From Rhodamnia argentea (taxonomy: Eukaryota > Streptophyta > Magnoliopsida > Myrtales > Myrtaceae): a stretch of DNA of 64,000 nt. Shown piece by piece: positions 12,201 through 25,112 of this stretch (position 1 is its first letter; every line of letters begins with the position of its first letter). The position numbers and the translations under genes were made by a program. The DNA lies in NCBI RefSeq assembly GCF_020921035.1, contig NC_063150.1:8494001-8558000 (forward strand), given 5' to 3'. The notes beneath the pieces were generated by a model. That model did not search any database. It was not told the origin of the DNA and worked only from the letters and a program-made list of their open reading frames with translations.

Positions 12201-13261
12201 GATCGAGCCATTTAAAAAGTTACAGACTTGAGAGTTCATTTTCCCTTCTTCGTGATAGATTCATTTTCAGGTTGACACATTATAGAGGAATGTGATTTTT
12301 CTGTCACCAAAGTAGCAGGCAATACACGACCTTCTTTTCCTTTTTCCTGGTTTTTCTTTTTTTTCTTGAGCAGCTCCAAGAAACCTAGGATCCCCAAAAA
12401 AGCTAAAAATCCTGTTCTCTGGCAGTGGAGACCATGACATGTGTGTGCCATTTACTGGAAGCCAAGCATGGACTCAATCCCTCGGCTATAGAATTCTGGA
12501 TGAATGGAGGCCCTGGGTGTCAGCCAACCAAGTAGCCGGGTAAATTTCCAAACTTGTATGTCTCAATTCTAGTATTCATGATAGAGAAAACGCAAAAAAT
12601 GAAGGTGAGAGATTGTTGCAGATAGCATAAAATACCCCAGCAAACTCAAAACAGGTATACCTAACCCTGTAACGAACACTAAGTAAACGTTGTCAGGAGT
12701 CCCTTTACTTGCGAGCATAATGAAATCCCGCTATACTATAGCTGATTTAAACTGGACCTTGACTTGTCATAGGTACTTACAAGGATATGATCACAACCTC
12801 ACATTCCTCACCATCAAGGTATGTCGGTGAAACTACATCAACAGTCTTGTCCATCTTCAAATGTTGCAATGCAGTCGTACCAAATCTTTCGACCTGCTAA
12901 AACTGTAGGAGTTTTGTTTATTTTTGACTCCTACATCATATTGCACAGGATTGCTAGCGTCCTTAGGAATAAGAATTCCTTTCGGTTTTTTTTTTTTGTG
13001 GTTATTTCTTCTTCTCAACAAGTGAGATTTTCATTGTCCAAAACCAACGTTTGACGACTGCTATCAGCTCTGGCAGTACCTCCATTATGTATCCTCGCAT
13101 TCTTCTCCTTCCAAAGAAAATTTGTCTCAACATCCCATGCTAATACCTTCTAACTTTTTCTGAATTTGGTTGGGTAGGGAGCAGGGCACACTGTTCCAGA
13201 ATACAAGCCCAGGGAAGCTCTGGATTTCTATACTTGCTGGCTGGATGGAAACCCGATCTAG
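9217..13261 (+). CDS. Serine carboxypeptidase-like protein (SCPL20-type), intact
   Basis: Fourteen exons join in frame to 497 codons: 9217-9362, 9489-9637, 9964-10040, 10195-10317, 10468-10570, 10661-10698, 10766-10867, 11046-11126, 11206-11448, 11585-11650, 11743-11864, 12426-12539, 12773-12818 and 13178-13261. The product belongs to peptidase family S10. It has a signal peptide (about residues 1-25), the oxyanion/substrate motif [13 protein letters not shown], the nucleophile in GESYAG (Ser184), the Asp in SGDHD (417-421) and the His in GAGHTVP (His474), so all three catalytic residues are present. It is expected in the vacuole or apoplast, acting as a carboxypeptidase or, as in some SCPLs, an acyltransferase; the sequence alone does not separate these. 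The best remembered relative is Arabidopsis SCPL20. It is the only intact member of the four-locus array. Confidence 0.93.
12033..12111. repeat. Imperfect tandem repeat in SCPL locus 1 intron 11
   Basis: Two copies of an about 33-bp phrase starting ATTATTTTCTAG.CCCA.CA, spaced about 46 bp apart. Intronic, no function seen. Confidence 0.7.
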
Positions 13262-15189
13262 TAGCTGGACAGCTTTCACTAGATTGCTCGATTTTCTCAT
13301 GATAGCAACATTCATTATCTCTACGCTTTAAGCCGCGAGAAGATTACGAATATTAGGGACAGTGAGCAATCTGTGAATGCTTCATCCTCGTACCTTTGAT
13401 TAGGGTGATATATAGTATCCAACACCGGATATTGCTAGCGAATAAAGAAATGGACCCATCGCTTATGCGTATTAAAGGCACAATGACATGCCAAATCCAA
13501 ATGAAGTGTTCTACAGCGGCGGTTCAAGATTGATGCCTCCTGGAAGCCTGGGGAGATATCGTGCACTGTCATAGTGTCATGCAGTTCATTAAGATAGCTC
13601 ATCATGTCGAAGATGTGGGGGAATTTTACATGATGACACTTCTGTCTGTCTCTTTGCATCTTTCGCTTGTTATTCTACGTTCATGTCTGAGTTATTCGCT
13701 CCGTTGGTTTCGACCAACTTTCCCCCTGCACAAATGACCTTTCCCATAGACAACAAGACTATTGCACAAAGCATTCAAGTACGCACAAACCGCCCACCAG
13801 CTTACTCATAGGTTTACATGATTTTACAAAGGATAAACAGAAGAAAGTGATTTATCGGCTCACCAAATGGACCATCTAAGCCGAAGCGCAACGCCAAATA
13901 TTGTCAGCAAAGCGGGAGAAAATGAAAGTTGCACACAAAACAGAATTCGAGAAATTTAAATTCATGTATATGGCATTGGCACGATGTTCTTCATTTGTGA
14001 GACATCTTGAGTTATTGAAATGCCCCTTGAAATTAATATCGTTTCCTTGTCTATCTTCTCTTTTCTTTATCGAGATTCCCAGGTCGTTGGTAAATCAAGA
14101 AACTGCTTTGCAAATGCGTAGTTTAGGATTGTTCGAGATACGACGAACGTGGTCATTGATGTCTTGTACCAATTCAGTCCTAAAACTTTCAAATTTTGCT
14201 AAACGTCCAAAACTTTTTCACGTTATGCCATTATGGTCCATCTGGCCTATTTTGACTGGAAATCGCTGACGTGGATCCCAGCCGTCCTATGTAGTAGGAC
14301 TAATGCCGATATGGACCCGCTTGTCAGATTTTTCGATGTAGTTAAGCCCAGAAAATGAAATCCGTGACTCTTTCTGCAATGAATCATCGCAGATTAAGTT
14401 CATTTCCGCACCTCGAATAGGAATGTGAGACTAGTCTCTTACTTATTGGATAACCAAAGCAGCCATATACTAAATTCAGCCCCCTCTTTCTTGTTTGTTT
14501 CATCCATTCATCTATCGTCTCCCAAGTGTTTCCATTCTTAATACATCTCAGAAGTTATGAGTTTCAGCGTTCAATCGGACAGAATGCTCTGTCATTGCAA
14601 CCAACTAGAATATCGTCTTTTGAAGAAAGTCCTGTTACTTCCTCAGATAGCAAACACACAAAGAGAAGATTCCGTGATAATGTTCTTTCCACGCTAGATA
14701 TTATTGCCGTTTATTATGCTGTTGACATGATGTATGTAAATAAGTAGCTATGGGACTAAATTGAACATGCACCAAGTCCAAGGACCATCTTGAACAAATT
14801 AAAAGTTCAGGGACCGCATTGCACATTGGGCCAAAGTTCAGGAACCATTTGTGTCATTATGCATTGATTTTACCTCTCTCTGAAACTTTGTTTTGTAATA
14901 TGCTACCCAGCCAATTCGTCATGTTTTCCTAGCACAGTGGAGCAGCATAGTCAGAACAAACAATTTGATTGATGGAAGTTATTGCACGGCTCCAGACTCG
15001 TGCAAGTCCAATACACCTGAATTTTAGGTGGTTAAGAATGACGTTAAGACCTGAATGTGCTGGTTGCAGGCCGGAACTTTTCCAGGCGAAAACAAGAAGG
15101 AGAAAGAAAATTTAAGGGCAGGCAAGAGGAAACTGTAATCGAAAAACAATTGTAGACAAGAAAGGACTAGCAAGGGGCTAGAGCGAGAA
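13262..15189. other. Gene-free spacer between SCPL loci 1 and 2
   Basis: The 3' UTR of locus 1 is expected at the start. Bases 14750-14870 match the dispersed repeat end at about 1180-1300. Bases 14150-14290 have the AT-rich, 'GCTGACGTGG'-containing look of transposon termini seen elsewhere in the window. No gene recognised. Confidence 0.5.
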
Positions 15190-15573
15190 ACAGAATGCCA
15201 CCTTGCCACCATCCCTTTCAATTAATACAACAATCCGTTTAAAAAATTGGATGATCGAACCGAAGAATGTCAAACAAATCATTCTGTTTGTCTCTTTCAT
15301 CTATCACTTGTTCCATACTTGTTTCAAGTTCTCTTCTTCATTGTTTTAATCAGTTAACATTGCTCTGTCCGGGACAAAGGTACTTTTTCCATACAAAACG
15401 ATAGTGCAAAGCATTTCAGGGACTCCTATTTGTGTCTCCTCTTTCATCTCCTACTCCCTTTCTATCCATTGAACAACAACACATTCTAATTCAGCTCCTG
15501 GTTCCATCTATAAATTTTTTTCATAGGTTAAACGGGATATATGAGGTTCAAGAAGTTCTAAATTTGTGCAGAC

Positions 15574-18500
15574 ATGACAATCTCAAAGTTCATATCCAGT
15601 ATAACACTAGCTTTGCTTCTCACTGTTTCATTTGTTAGAGCAGCTCCTAAGGAATCTCTCGTAACTTCGTTGCCAGGATTCAATGGAACTCTACCCTCTG
15701 AACATTATGCAGGGTACGTAACCGCATATATGTACTCATGACAAGCTGTTTCTCAACTTGACTCTTTGTTAGCACAAGAGTTTGAATTTGGAATTTGCAG
15801 GTATGTGACTATAGATGGAAGTCCTGGAAGAAAGAACTTGTTTTACTATTTCATTGCTTCAGAAAGGAATCCTTCAAAAGACCCTGTAGTACTGTGGCTT
15901 AATGGGGACCGGGGTGCTCCAGCTTTGATGGATTCATCTATGAACATGGTATGGAGGTTAATCCTTGGTGATTATATTTAATGTGATGAGCATATTTCAC
16001 TTGGACATGTCGTGCACTGCTTGAAAGCCTAGTGCATTTTTCCAGGACCATTTAAATTTCAAGCAGGAAAGCCAAAGGGAAGCTTGCCAGTATTGCACCT
16101 CAACCTGTTCAGCTGGTCCAAGGTCATTGAGAACTTATCTTTTTAGTCGCAACTAAGCAGTATGTTCTGTTCCAGATTAAAACTGAATAATGTGTATCAA
16201 CCATGACACATTGATTCATGGATTGAATATAATGTGATATCTATTATCAATCATCTTCTCGGCTTGACACTTAATGCCACATTCTTGCAGTCTATAATAC
16301 CAAATTCCTGGACATCTTTCAGGTTTCCAACATAATATATTTGGATTTGCCATGTGGCGTTGGTTTATCTTACTCCGACGATCTAAAGAATTATGTGACA
16401 GGAGACCTACAGACTGCTCTGATACACATGCGTTTCTTCTCAAGGTAATGAGATCCTGAACTGATCTAGAAAAGCATTGGAAAAACCAGCCAGCCAAAAT
16501 TATTTGTCACTGCTAACAGTAATTCTTTGTTTCCATCAAGTGGTTCGAACTTTATTCAGAGTTCCTTTCAAATCCATTCTACATTTCCGGAGAGTCTTAC
16601 GCCGGAGTTTATGTGCCAACTCTTGCTTCTGAAGTGGTAAAAGGTAATGCATAACTCACAATAGGCCAGGTCCCTGTGTTGGAATCACTAAGTAATAGGA
16701 GATTTACCCCCCTGCAGGAATTCATCTTGGTGAAAAGCCTCTTATCAATTTTAAGGTATGTTCTTCGTATTCCATATCATTCAGTGATCTATAAATTTGA
16801 TACGATCTCAGACAAAAAGGCTTAATGCAGGGTTACATGGTGGGAAATGGGCTCACAGACGAAAAATTTGATGGCAATGCTGTTGTGCCTTTTGCATTTG
16901 GAATAGGGCTAATCTCAAATGACATCTACGAGGTGGGTTTGATCAGGGATTTGACTCACAGATTTTACTGCACTAAAGATGCTGTAGGAAGATATTAACA
17001 TTGGCACGGAACACTTTTGAAACAGAAACACTTTCCAGGGAGTGTTACCATACATGCCCTAATTCTTCCACACAAAATCTAAGTTTAGGTCCAGCATTGA
17101 ATGTTGAAATTACTGTGTGATGCCAGAAGCTTTCTTTATGCTATTTAACAATGTGCTTAAGATGGATCATATTTGATCGTTTCAGGCTTGCCAAACCACA
17201 TGTGGTGGGAAATTTTATGATCCTCCTAGTGAAACCTGCAAGGTGAATCTTCGCAAAGTTCATCTGGTGAGAATGTCACCGTACTGTTTATACTGGAAAT
17301 TAAGAGAGGTTTCTTTAGTTCTTTGTGCATGTTATGTAAATGTTAAGGGAGAGGAAAAGTGCTCAAGTAGATATGAATTAATCAAGGTTCTAATTTTTAC
17401 AAGTACTTTGGCCACTTTCTAGGCCGTCTCAGGTGTGAACTTGTATGACATTCTTGAGCCTTGCTACCCAAATTCAGAGACCAAGTACGAAAGTGGGAAC
17501 ACAAGTATGAGTTCGGGCTTCCATCAAATGGGGGTGTATAAGAAGCCTCTCCCTAAGCGAACAAGAATGTTCTGTCAAACTTCACCTTTTTGGACTGTTA
17601 GAGATGCTGGAGTTGCAAGCTCCGAATCACAGGACGAGTTTCACATTGAATGTGTGGTGAGTTAGTCGAAGTTTTATTATGTATTATGTGATTTTGCTTT
17701 ATCAGCACTCTTTGAGGACTTTCTCTTCGGGGGGTACTTTTGCTTTACTTGGTGCTCGCAATCTTCCCTTTAATTCCAGTACTTGCCGTCTGTTTTATAT
17801 GCTGAGTTATGATGGCACAGGATGATGAAGTTGCAGTGGCATGGATGAAATGATGGAGCAGTTCGCAAAGCTATTCATGCAGCGCTGGTAGTAAAAATAA
17901 TTTCCTCATTTTGTGTCACTGCATCAAGCGTCAAATAACTGATCAATATGGAATACATTCAATAGGCAACCGGTGCAGGTTCTTGGTGGATATGTGCCAG
18001 AAGCATGATCCCTTACCACAAAAATTTGACTTCCCAGGGATACCGAGTGCTCATATACAGGTGAGATATCAGACAGAACAAACGGAGGATTTAACCACAA
18101 ATATACAGTTTCTTACTAGCTGAGTAGGACTTGGATGAAATTAAATTGATATTGTGAAGATAGACAAGTAGGAGGGTCACAAAAATGTCCAACTGTTTAT
18201 GAATCAAGGACACTGGTATTGACCTGAAACTTTTGTCGACTGAGCTAAAGCGAACACCGCATTGGCACAGAAATCTAGGATAGATGTTTCTAGGCACCAA
18301 CTTAGTGTGTTGTGGCGGCATCTTTACATTTTGCTAACTTGATATATCAATACAAGTTTGTTTATGCACTGTCTGATTTAGTATTGCTCATAAATTGGTG
18401 AACTGACAGTGGAGATCATGATAGAAGAGTACCTTTCACTGGGACTCAAGCGTGGACCAGATCAATGGGATACAAGATCATTGACGAATGGAGGCCTCGG

Positions 18501-19063
18501 ATGACTGATGATCAAGTCGCAGGGTAAGTTTGGCCTATAAAACATTTGGGTCATATCAGCAGCGGCCATGGAATTGTGTGACTGCTTAGTGCCAGAAATG
18601 TGACCTATTACCCACAGGACTTTTCGCCAAACCTTTTCCTTTCACTACCCATTACTGTTAAGCTCTCCGTTTCGCAGTGAAATATGCTATGCAGCTCAAA
18701 CATTAACTATACATACTTTCTTGAATTGGTACAGGTATCTGCAAGGATATGACAACAACTTCACATTCTTAACAATCAAGGTTATGTGCAATAAACTCTC
18801 ACTATAAGTAATCTTGTCTCATCATTTACGATTTTGTTGAAAAGCTACCTAGCAGATGAAATTCCATCAGAGGAAGGAAGTTCATAGAAGGCGGCGTGAT
18901 TTATGCCGTTGCCTTGTTCTTTCCTTCTAAAATCTTCAGACAAAAGCCTGCTGATTCTACTGCTTATCTCACTGGTGCAGGGAGCCGGGCACACGGTCCC
19001 TCAAACCAAGCCATGAGAGGCATTGGAGTTTTATAGTCACTGGTTAGATGGAAAGCCAATCTA
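15574..19063 (+). pseudogene. SCPL20-type pseudogene, locus 2
   Basis: The exon order and introns follow locus 1, starting with an ATG and a good signal peptide (MTISKFISSITLALLL). Breaks seen: a base lost in exon 2 turns the expected [13 protein letters not shown] region into WLNGDRGAPALMD; one base is lost in exon 4 near 16418; an insertion and stop lie near 17850 (WMK then TGA); about 28 bp are missing in the exon at 17966-18060; and CCATGAGAG at the last exon puts a stop before the final 23 codons. GESYAG, SGDHD and GAGHTVP codons persist. Decay seems recent, because most exons and splice sites are still readable. Transcribed non-coding use cannot be excluded. Confidence 0.88.
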
Positions 19064-19385
19064 GCGTTAATGTATTCCCAGTTCTTAAATCAAAATGATC
19101 TCATCTCACAGTTTTAGCTATGAGGACACTCGACTCCCTCTATGTACCTGAAAGATAGCCAAATTCGATAAGATCTTCTACTCCACCAAGCTTTCTCCAG
19201 GACTCGAAAGTTGGTTGTGATGAAAGCTTCCAAGGCGATTGAATGAAACAAATTCGACATACATCCCACACCAAATCACACTTACCTAGGATGCTACTAT
19301 GTTCAGGATTGCCTCTCCTCCTAAGATGAACAAAACTCTCAGCTCTTTTGTTCATGCCTTTCTCAGGCCTTCGAAAACCTGTTCG

Positions 19386-19455
19386 AGTCCCTGTGCTTTG
19401 AGCTGAAATGGATGTCCCTGCTTCCGCATCCTTACACACCGAGGCAGCATGTCTC
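19386..19455 (-). pseudogene. Scrap of PP2C exon 2 in duplicon A
   Basis: The + strand text around the CTGCTTCCGCATCC and GAGGCAGCATGTCTCTTCA phrases resembles 32185-32240, inside exon 2 of the PP2C gene on the minus strand, and the better-preserved copy at 25530-25790. It lies downstream of SCPL pseudogene 2 in the same relative orientation as the real SCPL-PP2C pair. Confidence 0.5.
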
Positions 19456-19794
19456 TTCAAGGACATACAACAAATTTGTGGAGAGTAAATTAAAGATGTC
19501 GAGCTTACTGGCAGCAATAAATGACTCAAAGGAAAGAATGGCAGTGAAAATAGATGACGCCATCGCCCAAAAAGCTAGCAAACCGTTCTATCATGTGATG
19601 ACGAGAGCGGAAAAGCTAAAAAAACGGAGGCACCATCGCTATTTCCAGGAAAGGCGACGTGGCGATTGTTAGCAAATTTTGTCGCGGTGATCATCTTAGG
19701 TGTATTGTTAAAGCGTAGAAAGCATAATCGTATGAGAGCATTCGCTAAGGCAATTGCTAGAATAATTAAATATTAAATTGGCAATGGTCCCATA

Positions 19795-20530
19795 AAAGCC
19801 ATGAAGCAACGTATATGTTACCACGAAAAATCTCAAATCGGTACCTTTGTGACAAATTTATCTCAAACTGTTTTTTTTTATCACAAAAAATCTCAAATCG
19901 ATACACCTATGATAAATTTACCCCTAAAGTATTTTTTTTTTACTACAAAAAATATCAAATTTGTACACTTGTGGCAAATTTACCCCAAACTATTTTTTTG
20001 ACCTCCAAAATTTCCAAAATGGTACATTTATGACAAATTTATCCTCCGTTGGTTTTCATTAAATATTGCTATCAAATTAATGAACTGGATGACAATTGGC
20101 GGTTGACAAAGATGCAAGCGTTATCCGGAATGATTGGGTGTAAAGTGTTTGTAGGTGAACCCTTTTTTTTATTTGGTATAACTACTTGAGCCGGATGAAA
20201 GTAAACTTTCACATCTAATTTTGAAGGAGAGAGATCCTATACCAATTTGGGGTTTTTACCCTCTATTTGTTATATGTGCATCAATTTGGGATTTTTAATG
20301 ATATTAATCCAATTCAATGAAAATTAATGATGGGTAAATTTGAAATAGGTGTACTAGTATGGGGTTTTTGTTAGTCAAAAAAATTAGTGTGGGGTAAACT
20401 TGTTATAGATGTACTGATTTGGGTCTATTTTGGTTATAAGTGTACTAGGTTGGAGTTTATTTTGCTCAAAAAAATAATTTGATATAAATTTGTCACAGGT
20501 TTTGTGGTATTATTATTTTTGCCAAAACTC
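19795..20530. mobile_element. Palindromic element with AT-rich inverted arms
   Basis: The left arm (19810-20060) repeats phrases such as ACAAAAAATCTCAAAT and GACAAATTTATC; the right arm (20240-20520) holds their complements (GGGGTAAACTTG, TTTGGGATTTTTAATG, ATAAATTTGTCACAGG). The phrases match the 1930-2306 MITE and the ends of the 49151 element. The exact ends and target duplication are unclear. The central gap carries a plastid 16S rRNA piece. Confidence 0.6.
20111..20157 (+). other. Plastid 16S rRNA fragment (NUPT), 47 bp
   Basis: GATGCAAGCGTTATCCGGAA and the following 27 bases match the conserved plastid 16S rRNA stretch just before the 'GGGCGTAAAGCGTCTGTAGG' segment. About three differences, all C to T, are seen in that second part. 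It is far too short to be an rRNA gene. A nuclear plastid insertion or filler DNA at a repair junction, now decaying, is the simplest reading. Confidence 0.8.
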
Positions 20531-20599
20531 ATGGAAGAGGTTCAGGGCCACGCCCCGTGGCGCATTTTTTCAAAAATGGTATACATGTAATTTCCACCA

Positions 20600-20800
20600 T
20601 ACTTTTATATGCATCTCCTTTGTAATTGAACTAAATCTTGTTACCGATAGTGAATAAGATTGCATAGTTGGGTACAATGATTTTTTTGCTTCCTGATTTT
20701 GAAAGATTTTTCACGTACAAAAATTATCAGTCTTCTTCTATAATTCCTTTTCTTTTACATGTTTCATGCTTAACATGTGGTATTAGAATTAATGATTAAT
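20600..20800 (+). mobile_element. Probable copia LTR remnant with primer-binding-like site
   Basis: The text runs like the end of the LTR at 318-635 (AAAGATTTTTCACGTACAAA, then a TCTTCTTCT tract, ending ...CTTAACA) and is followed by TGTGGTATTAGAA, similar to the tRNA-Met-type primer site. It is a small, old, incomplete fossil; no internal region recognised. Confidence 0.4.
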
Positions 20801-21259
20801 TGGATATTAGTTCCAGTATATAGTGAATCATAACCATCCCGATGGCAACTTTCATTGTTCTGTCTGGCGAAGGAGAGTGGGCGATATTGTTGTTGTTGTC
20901 CTCACACGTGGCAAAGTGCAAATTCAAGTAGAGATATCTAAATGTGAAAGGAAACCTGAATTAAGGGAAGCAGACCCATCATTGAGCTCACACTTAAGGC
21001 AGAGATTATTGAGAGGCATGCTGTGAATTATGTCAGCAAAATCCCATGTCAGAGAATTGGTGTGGCGTGGAGCGATTAATAATCTTAATCTGTCCATGTC
21101 ATATTAGCTTAAACTAGATACTTGTGAAGATTTGGGCTCTTCCTTGACAATCTCCTCGTGTGAAGGAGTGTTGGAAGTTTGGAACTCTGCCTGCTCCCAA
21201 CACGTTTTCCTTTATCAATATAGACAGGAGTGGGACTACAAGGTTCCAGAACTCGGATT
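20801..21259. other. Spacer before duplicon B
   Basis: Nothing supported. A 67-codon ORF at 20823-21026 has no recognisable motif. Confidence 0.4.
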
Positions 21260-21523
21260 ACCATGCAACTTTGCCGCCACCCCTTTTGATTGATACAATT
21301 CCGTCAAATGAGGAATGGTTGAACCAAAGCATATCAACCATCTCATTCTGCTTGTCTCTTTCATTTCAGCTTCTCCTATTTGTCTCTTCTCTTCCATCTT
21401 TTACTCTCGATCTCGACCCCGACCCTGACGACACAATCTATTGGACTCCTGGTTCCATTTATAAATGTTTATAGGTTACGCGGGATACATGAGCTTCGAG
21501 AATTTCCATTTTCATGCAGACAT

Positions 21524-24500
21524 ATGAGTCTTGAGTTTCGTATGAAGCATATCAGCCGCGCTGCTTCTCACTGTTTCATCTGTTAGAGCAGCTCCTAAGG
21601 AATCTCTCATAACTTCGTTGCCAGGCTTCCAAGGAACTCTACCCCCGGAACATTATGAAGGGTATACAACCACACATATGTTCTTGCGACAAGCGGTTTT
21701 TTTACTTGAATCTGTGTTATCTCGGGAGTTTGAAATTCCGAATTTGCGGGTATGTGACTATAGATGGAAGTCCTGGAAGAAAGAACTTGTTTTACCATTT
21801 CATTGCTTCAGAAAGGAATCCTTCAAAAGATCCTGTAGTACTGTGGCTCAATGGTGGACCCAGTTGCTCCAGCTTTGATGGCTTCGTCTACGAACATGTT
21901 ATCCTAGTTAATCCCTGGCGACCATAGTTTATGTGATGAGCATATCTCCCTCGGACATAGCGTGCTCCGCTTAACAGCCTAGCGCCTGTTTCCAGGACCA
22001 TTTGAATTCCAAGCAGGAAAGCCAAAGGTAAGCTTGCTCGTATTGCACCTCAACCAGTTCAGCTGGTCCAAGGTCGTGGAAACCTATCTTTTCAGTTGCA
22101 ACTAAGCAGTATGGTTTGTTCCAGATTAAAACTGAAGAATATGAACCAAGCATGCCACATCGACTCATGGATTGGGTTTACTGTCATTTCTAATGTAAAT
22201 CATCTTCTAGGCTTGACCCTTTGTATGATACCATATTCTTGCCCATCTCTCAGGTTTCCAACATAATATATCTGGATTCCCCATGTGGCGTCAGTTTATC
22301 ATACTCCGATAATCCAAAGAATTATGTAACGGGAGACCTACAGACTGCCTCTGGTACGCATGTGTTTCTTCTCAAGTTAATGAGGTCCTAAAATAATCAG
22401 GATAAATTTTGGGAAACCAGCAGGCCAAAATAATGCGTCAGAGCTAATACTGGTTCTTTGTTTCCATCTAGTGGTTCAAACTTTATCCAGAGTTCCTGTC
22501 AAATCCATTCCACATTTCCAGAGAGTCTTATGCAGGAGTTTATGTGCCAACTCTCACTTCGGAAGTGGTAAAAGGTGATACATACTCACCAGAGACGAGG
22601 TTCCTGTATTGGATTGAATAAGTAATATGAGATTTACTCTCCCTGTTGGAATTCATATTGGTGAAAAGCCTCTTATCAATTTCAAGGTACGTTTTCTTCA
22701 TATGCTGTAATGGTTCTAGGCAATGCAGCATTCAGGGAATGATCATGAATTTGAAACAGCTAGTTGAGATCTCAGCCTAAGTGGCATGATGAAGGGTTAC
22801 ATGGTGGGAAATGGGGTCACAGATGAAAAATTTGATGGCAATGCTGATGTGCCCTTTGCTTTTGGAATGGAGCTGATCTCAAGTGACATCTACAAGGTGG
22901 GTTGGATCAGGGAGTTCGCTCAGAGATTTTACTGCACTAAAGCTGCTGTGGCAAGATAATTGACACTGGCGTGAGTAATTGTGCCACACAAAAACTAACT
23001 ACTGACTAACTTCAGATCAAGCATTAATTGTTGAAATCCCTGTGTGATACGAAAAGCCATCTGTATGCTAATTAACGGCGAGCTTAACAAGGATCATATT
23101 TGATCGTTTCAGGCTTGCCAAACCACAGGAGGTGGGAAATTCTACAATCCTCCTAGTGAAACCTGTCAAACAAATCTTGAAAAAGTTGAACAGGTGAGAA
23201 TGTCACGTACTGTCTTATACTGGCAATTAAGAAAGCTTCCTTTAGGACTCCGTGCATCTTCTGTAAATTTTAAGGAAGAGGGAAAGGTACTCAAGTAGAT
23301 TATACATGAGTCAAGGCTCTGATTATCTCAAGTGCTTTGTCCACTTTCTAGGCTGTCTCAGGTCTAAACGGGTATGACATTCTCGAGCCATGCTACAGTA
23401 ATTCAGAGACCAAGAATGAAAGTGAAAGCACAAATATGCCTTTGGCTTCCACCAAATGGGGGTGCATAAGAAGCCTCCCCCAAAGCGAACGAGAATGTTT
23501 GGTCAAGCTTCACCTTTTTGGACCGCAAGAGACACTGGAGCTTCAAGCCCTGGACCACAGGATGAGCATCACGTTGAATGTGTGGTGAGTTAGTCAAAGT
23601 TTTACTGTATCACGTTGAATGTGTGGTGAGTTAGTCAAAGTTTTACTAAGTATGAATTGATTTTGCTTTATTAGCTCTCTTCAAGGATTTTTTTCTTTTT
23701 CTTTTAGTACTTCATTTCCAGTACTTACAATCAGTTTTACATGCTGAATTGTGATGGCACAGGATGATGAAGCTGCAGTTGCATGGTTGAACGATGAAGC
23801 AGTTCGCAAAGCTATTCATGCAGCACCAGTAATGAAAAAATTGTCCTCATTTCGCATCACTGTATCAAGTGTCAAATAACTGACCGGTCTGGATTGCCTT
23901 CAATAGGCCAGCATGGCGGGTTCTTGGTGGATAAGTGCCAGAAGAGTCATGAACAATTATTCGGGTGATACCGGAAGCATGATCCCTTACCACAAAAACT
24001 TGACTTCCCAGGGATACCGAGCGCTCATATATAGGTGAGATATCTGACAGAGCAATCCTGCATCCACTATAACATGGTAACACGCTAGATCTTCTATCAA
24101 ACCCCATTTGTTTCCAGAAAAAGGGTCCAATTTTACCATGTCATACGGTTTTTACTAGCTGAGGAGAACTTGGATGGGCTAAACTCATATTGTCAAGATA
24201 GACAAGTACGAGGGCCACAACAATGTCCAACTTCTTGGAAACAAGGACACTGGTAGTGACCTGGAACTTTTGTTGACTGAGCTAAAGAGAGCATCAGTCA
24301 AGAGCATCTGTGCAAAAATCTAGGGTGGAACTTTCTGGGCACTAACTTTGTGTGTTGTGGTGGCACCTCTACATTTTGCTAAATTGGACAGACCAACAGA
24401 AGTTTGCTTGTGCATTGACTTAATAATGTATTGACTACTGTAAATTCATCTTTCGTTGGTGTACTGGCAGTGGAGATCATGATATGGCAGTACCATTCAC

Positions 24501-25112
24501 TGGGACTCATGCATGGACCAGATCAATGGGATACAAGATCATTGATGTGTGGTGGCCTTGGATGATTAACAATCAAGTCGCAGGGTAAGTTTGACTCTTA
24601 TATGTATTCCGGTCACATCAGCAGCAGCTGCAGAATTGTGTGACCACTTAATACCAGAAAATGACCTTTTACCGAATAGGACGCGTCAATCCCACTCCTT
24701 TCATCACCAATTGCTGCTAAGCACACCAAATTGCAGTGGAACTAAGCTATGCTGTTGAACATTAACTATGCATGCTTTCTTGAATGGTTCAGGTATCTGC
24801 AAGGATATGACAACAAATTCACATTCTTAACAATCAAGTTTATGTGCAACATATGCTCCCTCTTAACTATCGTTGTTTCATCATTCATTAAGCTGACTAC
24901 CGAGTGAAAGTCTGTAAGACGAAGGAACTTCATTGAAGGCTGCAGGATGCATACCGTTGCCACATTTTTTCCTTCTAAATTCTTCAGAGAATCCCCTCCA
25001 GATACTACCATCTATCTCACTGGTGCAGGGAGCGGGGCCCATGGTCCCTCAAACCAAGCCACGAGAGGCGTTGGAGTTTTATAGTTGCTGGTCAGATGGA
25101 AAACCGATATAG
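21524..25112 (+). pseudogene. SCPL20-type pseudogene, locus 3
   Basis: Exon order as in loci 1 and 2, but heavily damaged. The ATG at 21524 is out of frame with the signal-peptide codons (about 2 bp shorter than locus 2). The exon 2 acceptor reads TTTGCGG instead of TTTGCAG. The donors after exon 2 and exon 4 read TT instead of GT. The exon 6 acceptor reads TG. A base is lost in exon 9 near 23437. GESYAG has become RESYAG, GGPGCSS is GGPSCSS, and the catalytic GAGHTVP is GAGPMVP, so His is gone. It is more decayed than locus 2, from which it differs little in intron text. Confidence 0.9.

Larger units (their letters stand above)
15190..19680. repeat. Duplicon A (SCPL pseudogene 2 plus downstream PP2C scrap)
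   Basis: This segment is similar along its length to 21260-26040: the promoter (CTTTCAT and TTGTCTCTTTCA phrases), all SCPL exons and introns, and the downstream stretch around 19490-19660 (matching 25855-26035). The two copies are direct repeats of 4.5 and 4.8 kb, separated by a 1.6 kb transposon-rich spacer. Confidence 0.8.

Noticed and set aside
19741-19800. Solo LTR of the TRIM family
   Set aside because: Shares AATTAAATATTAAA and TTGGCAATGGTCCCA phrases with the TRIM LTR but is too short and lacks clear ends.
20111-20157. A 16S rRNA gene
   Set aside because: Only 47 bp match; a nuclear plastid fragment is the better reading.
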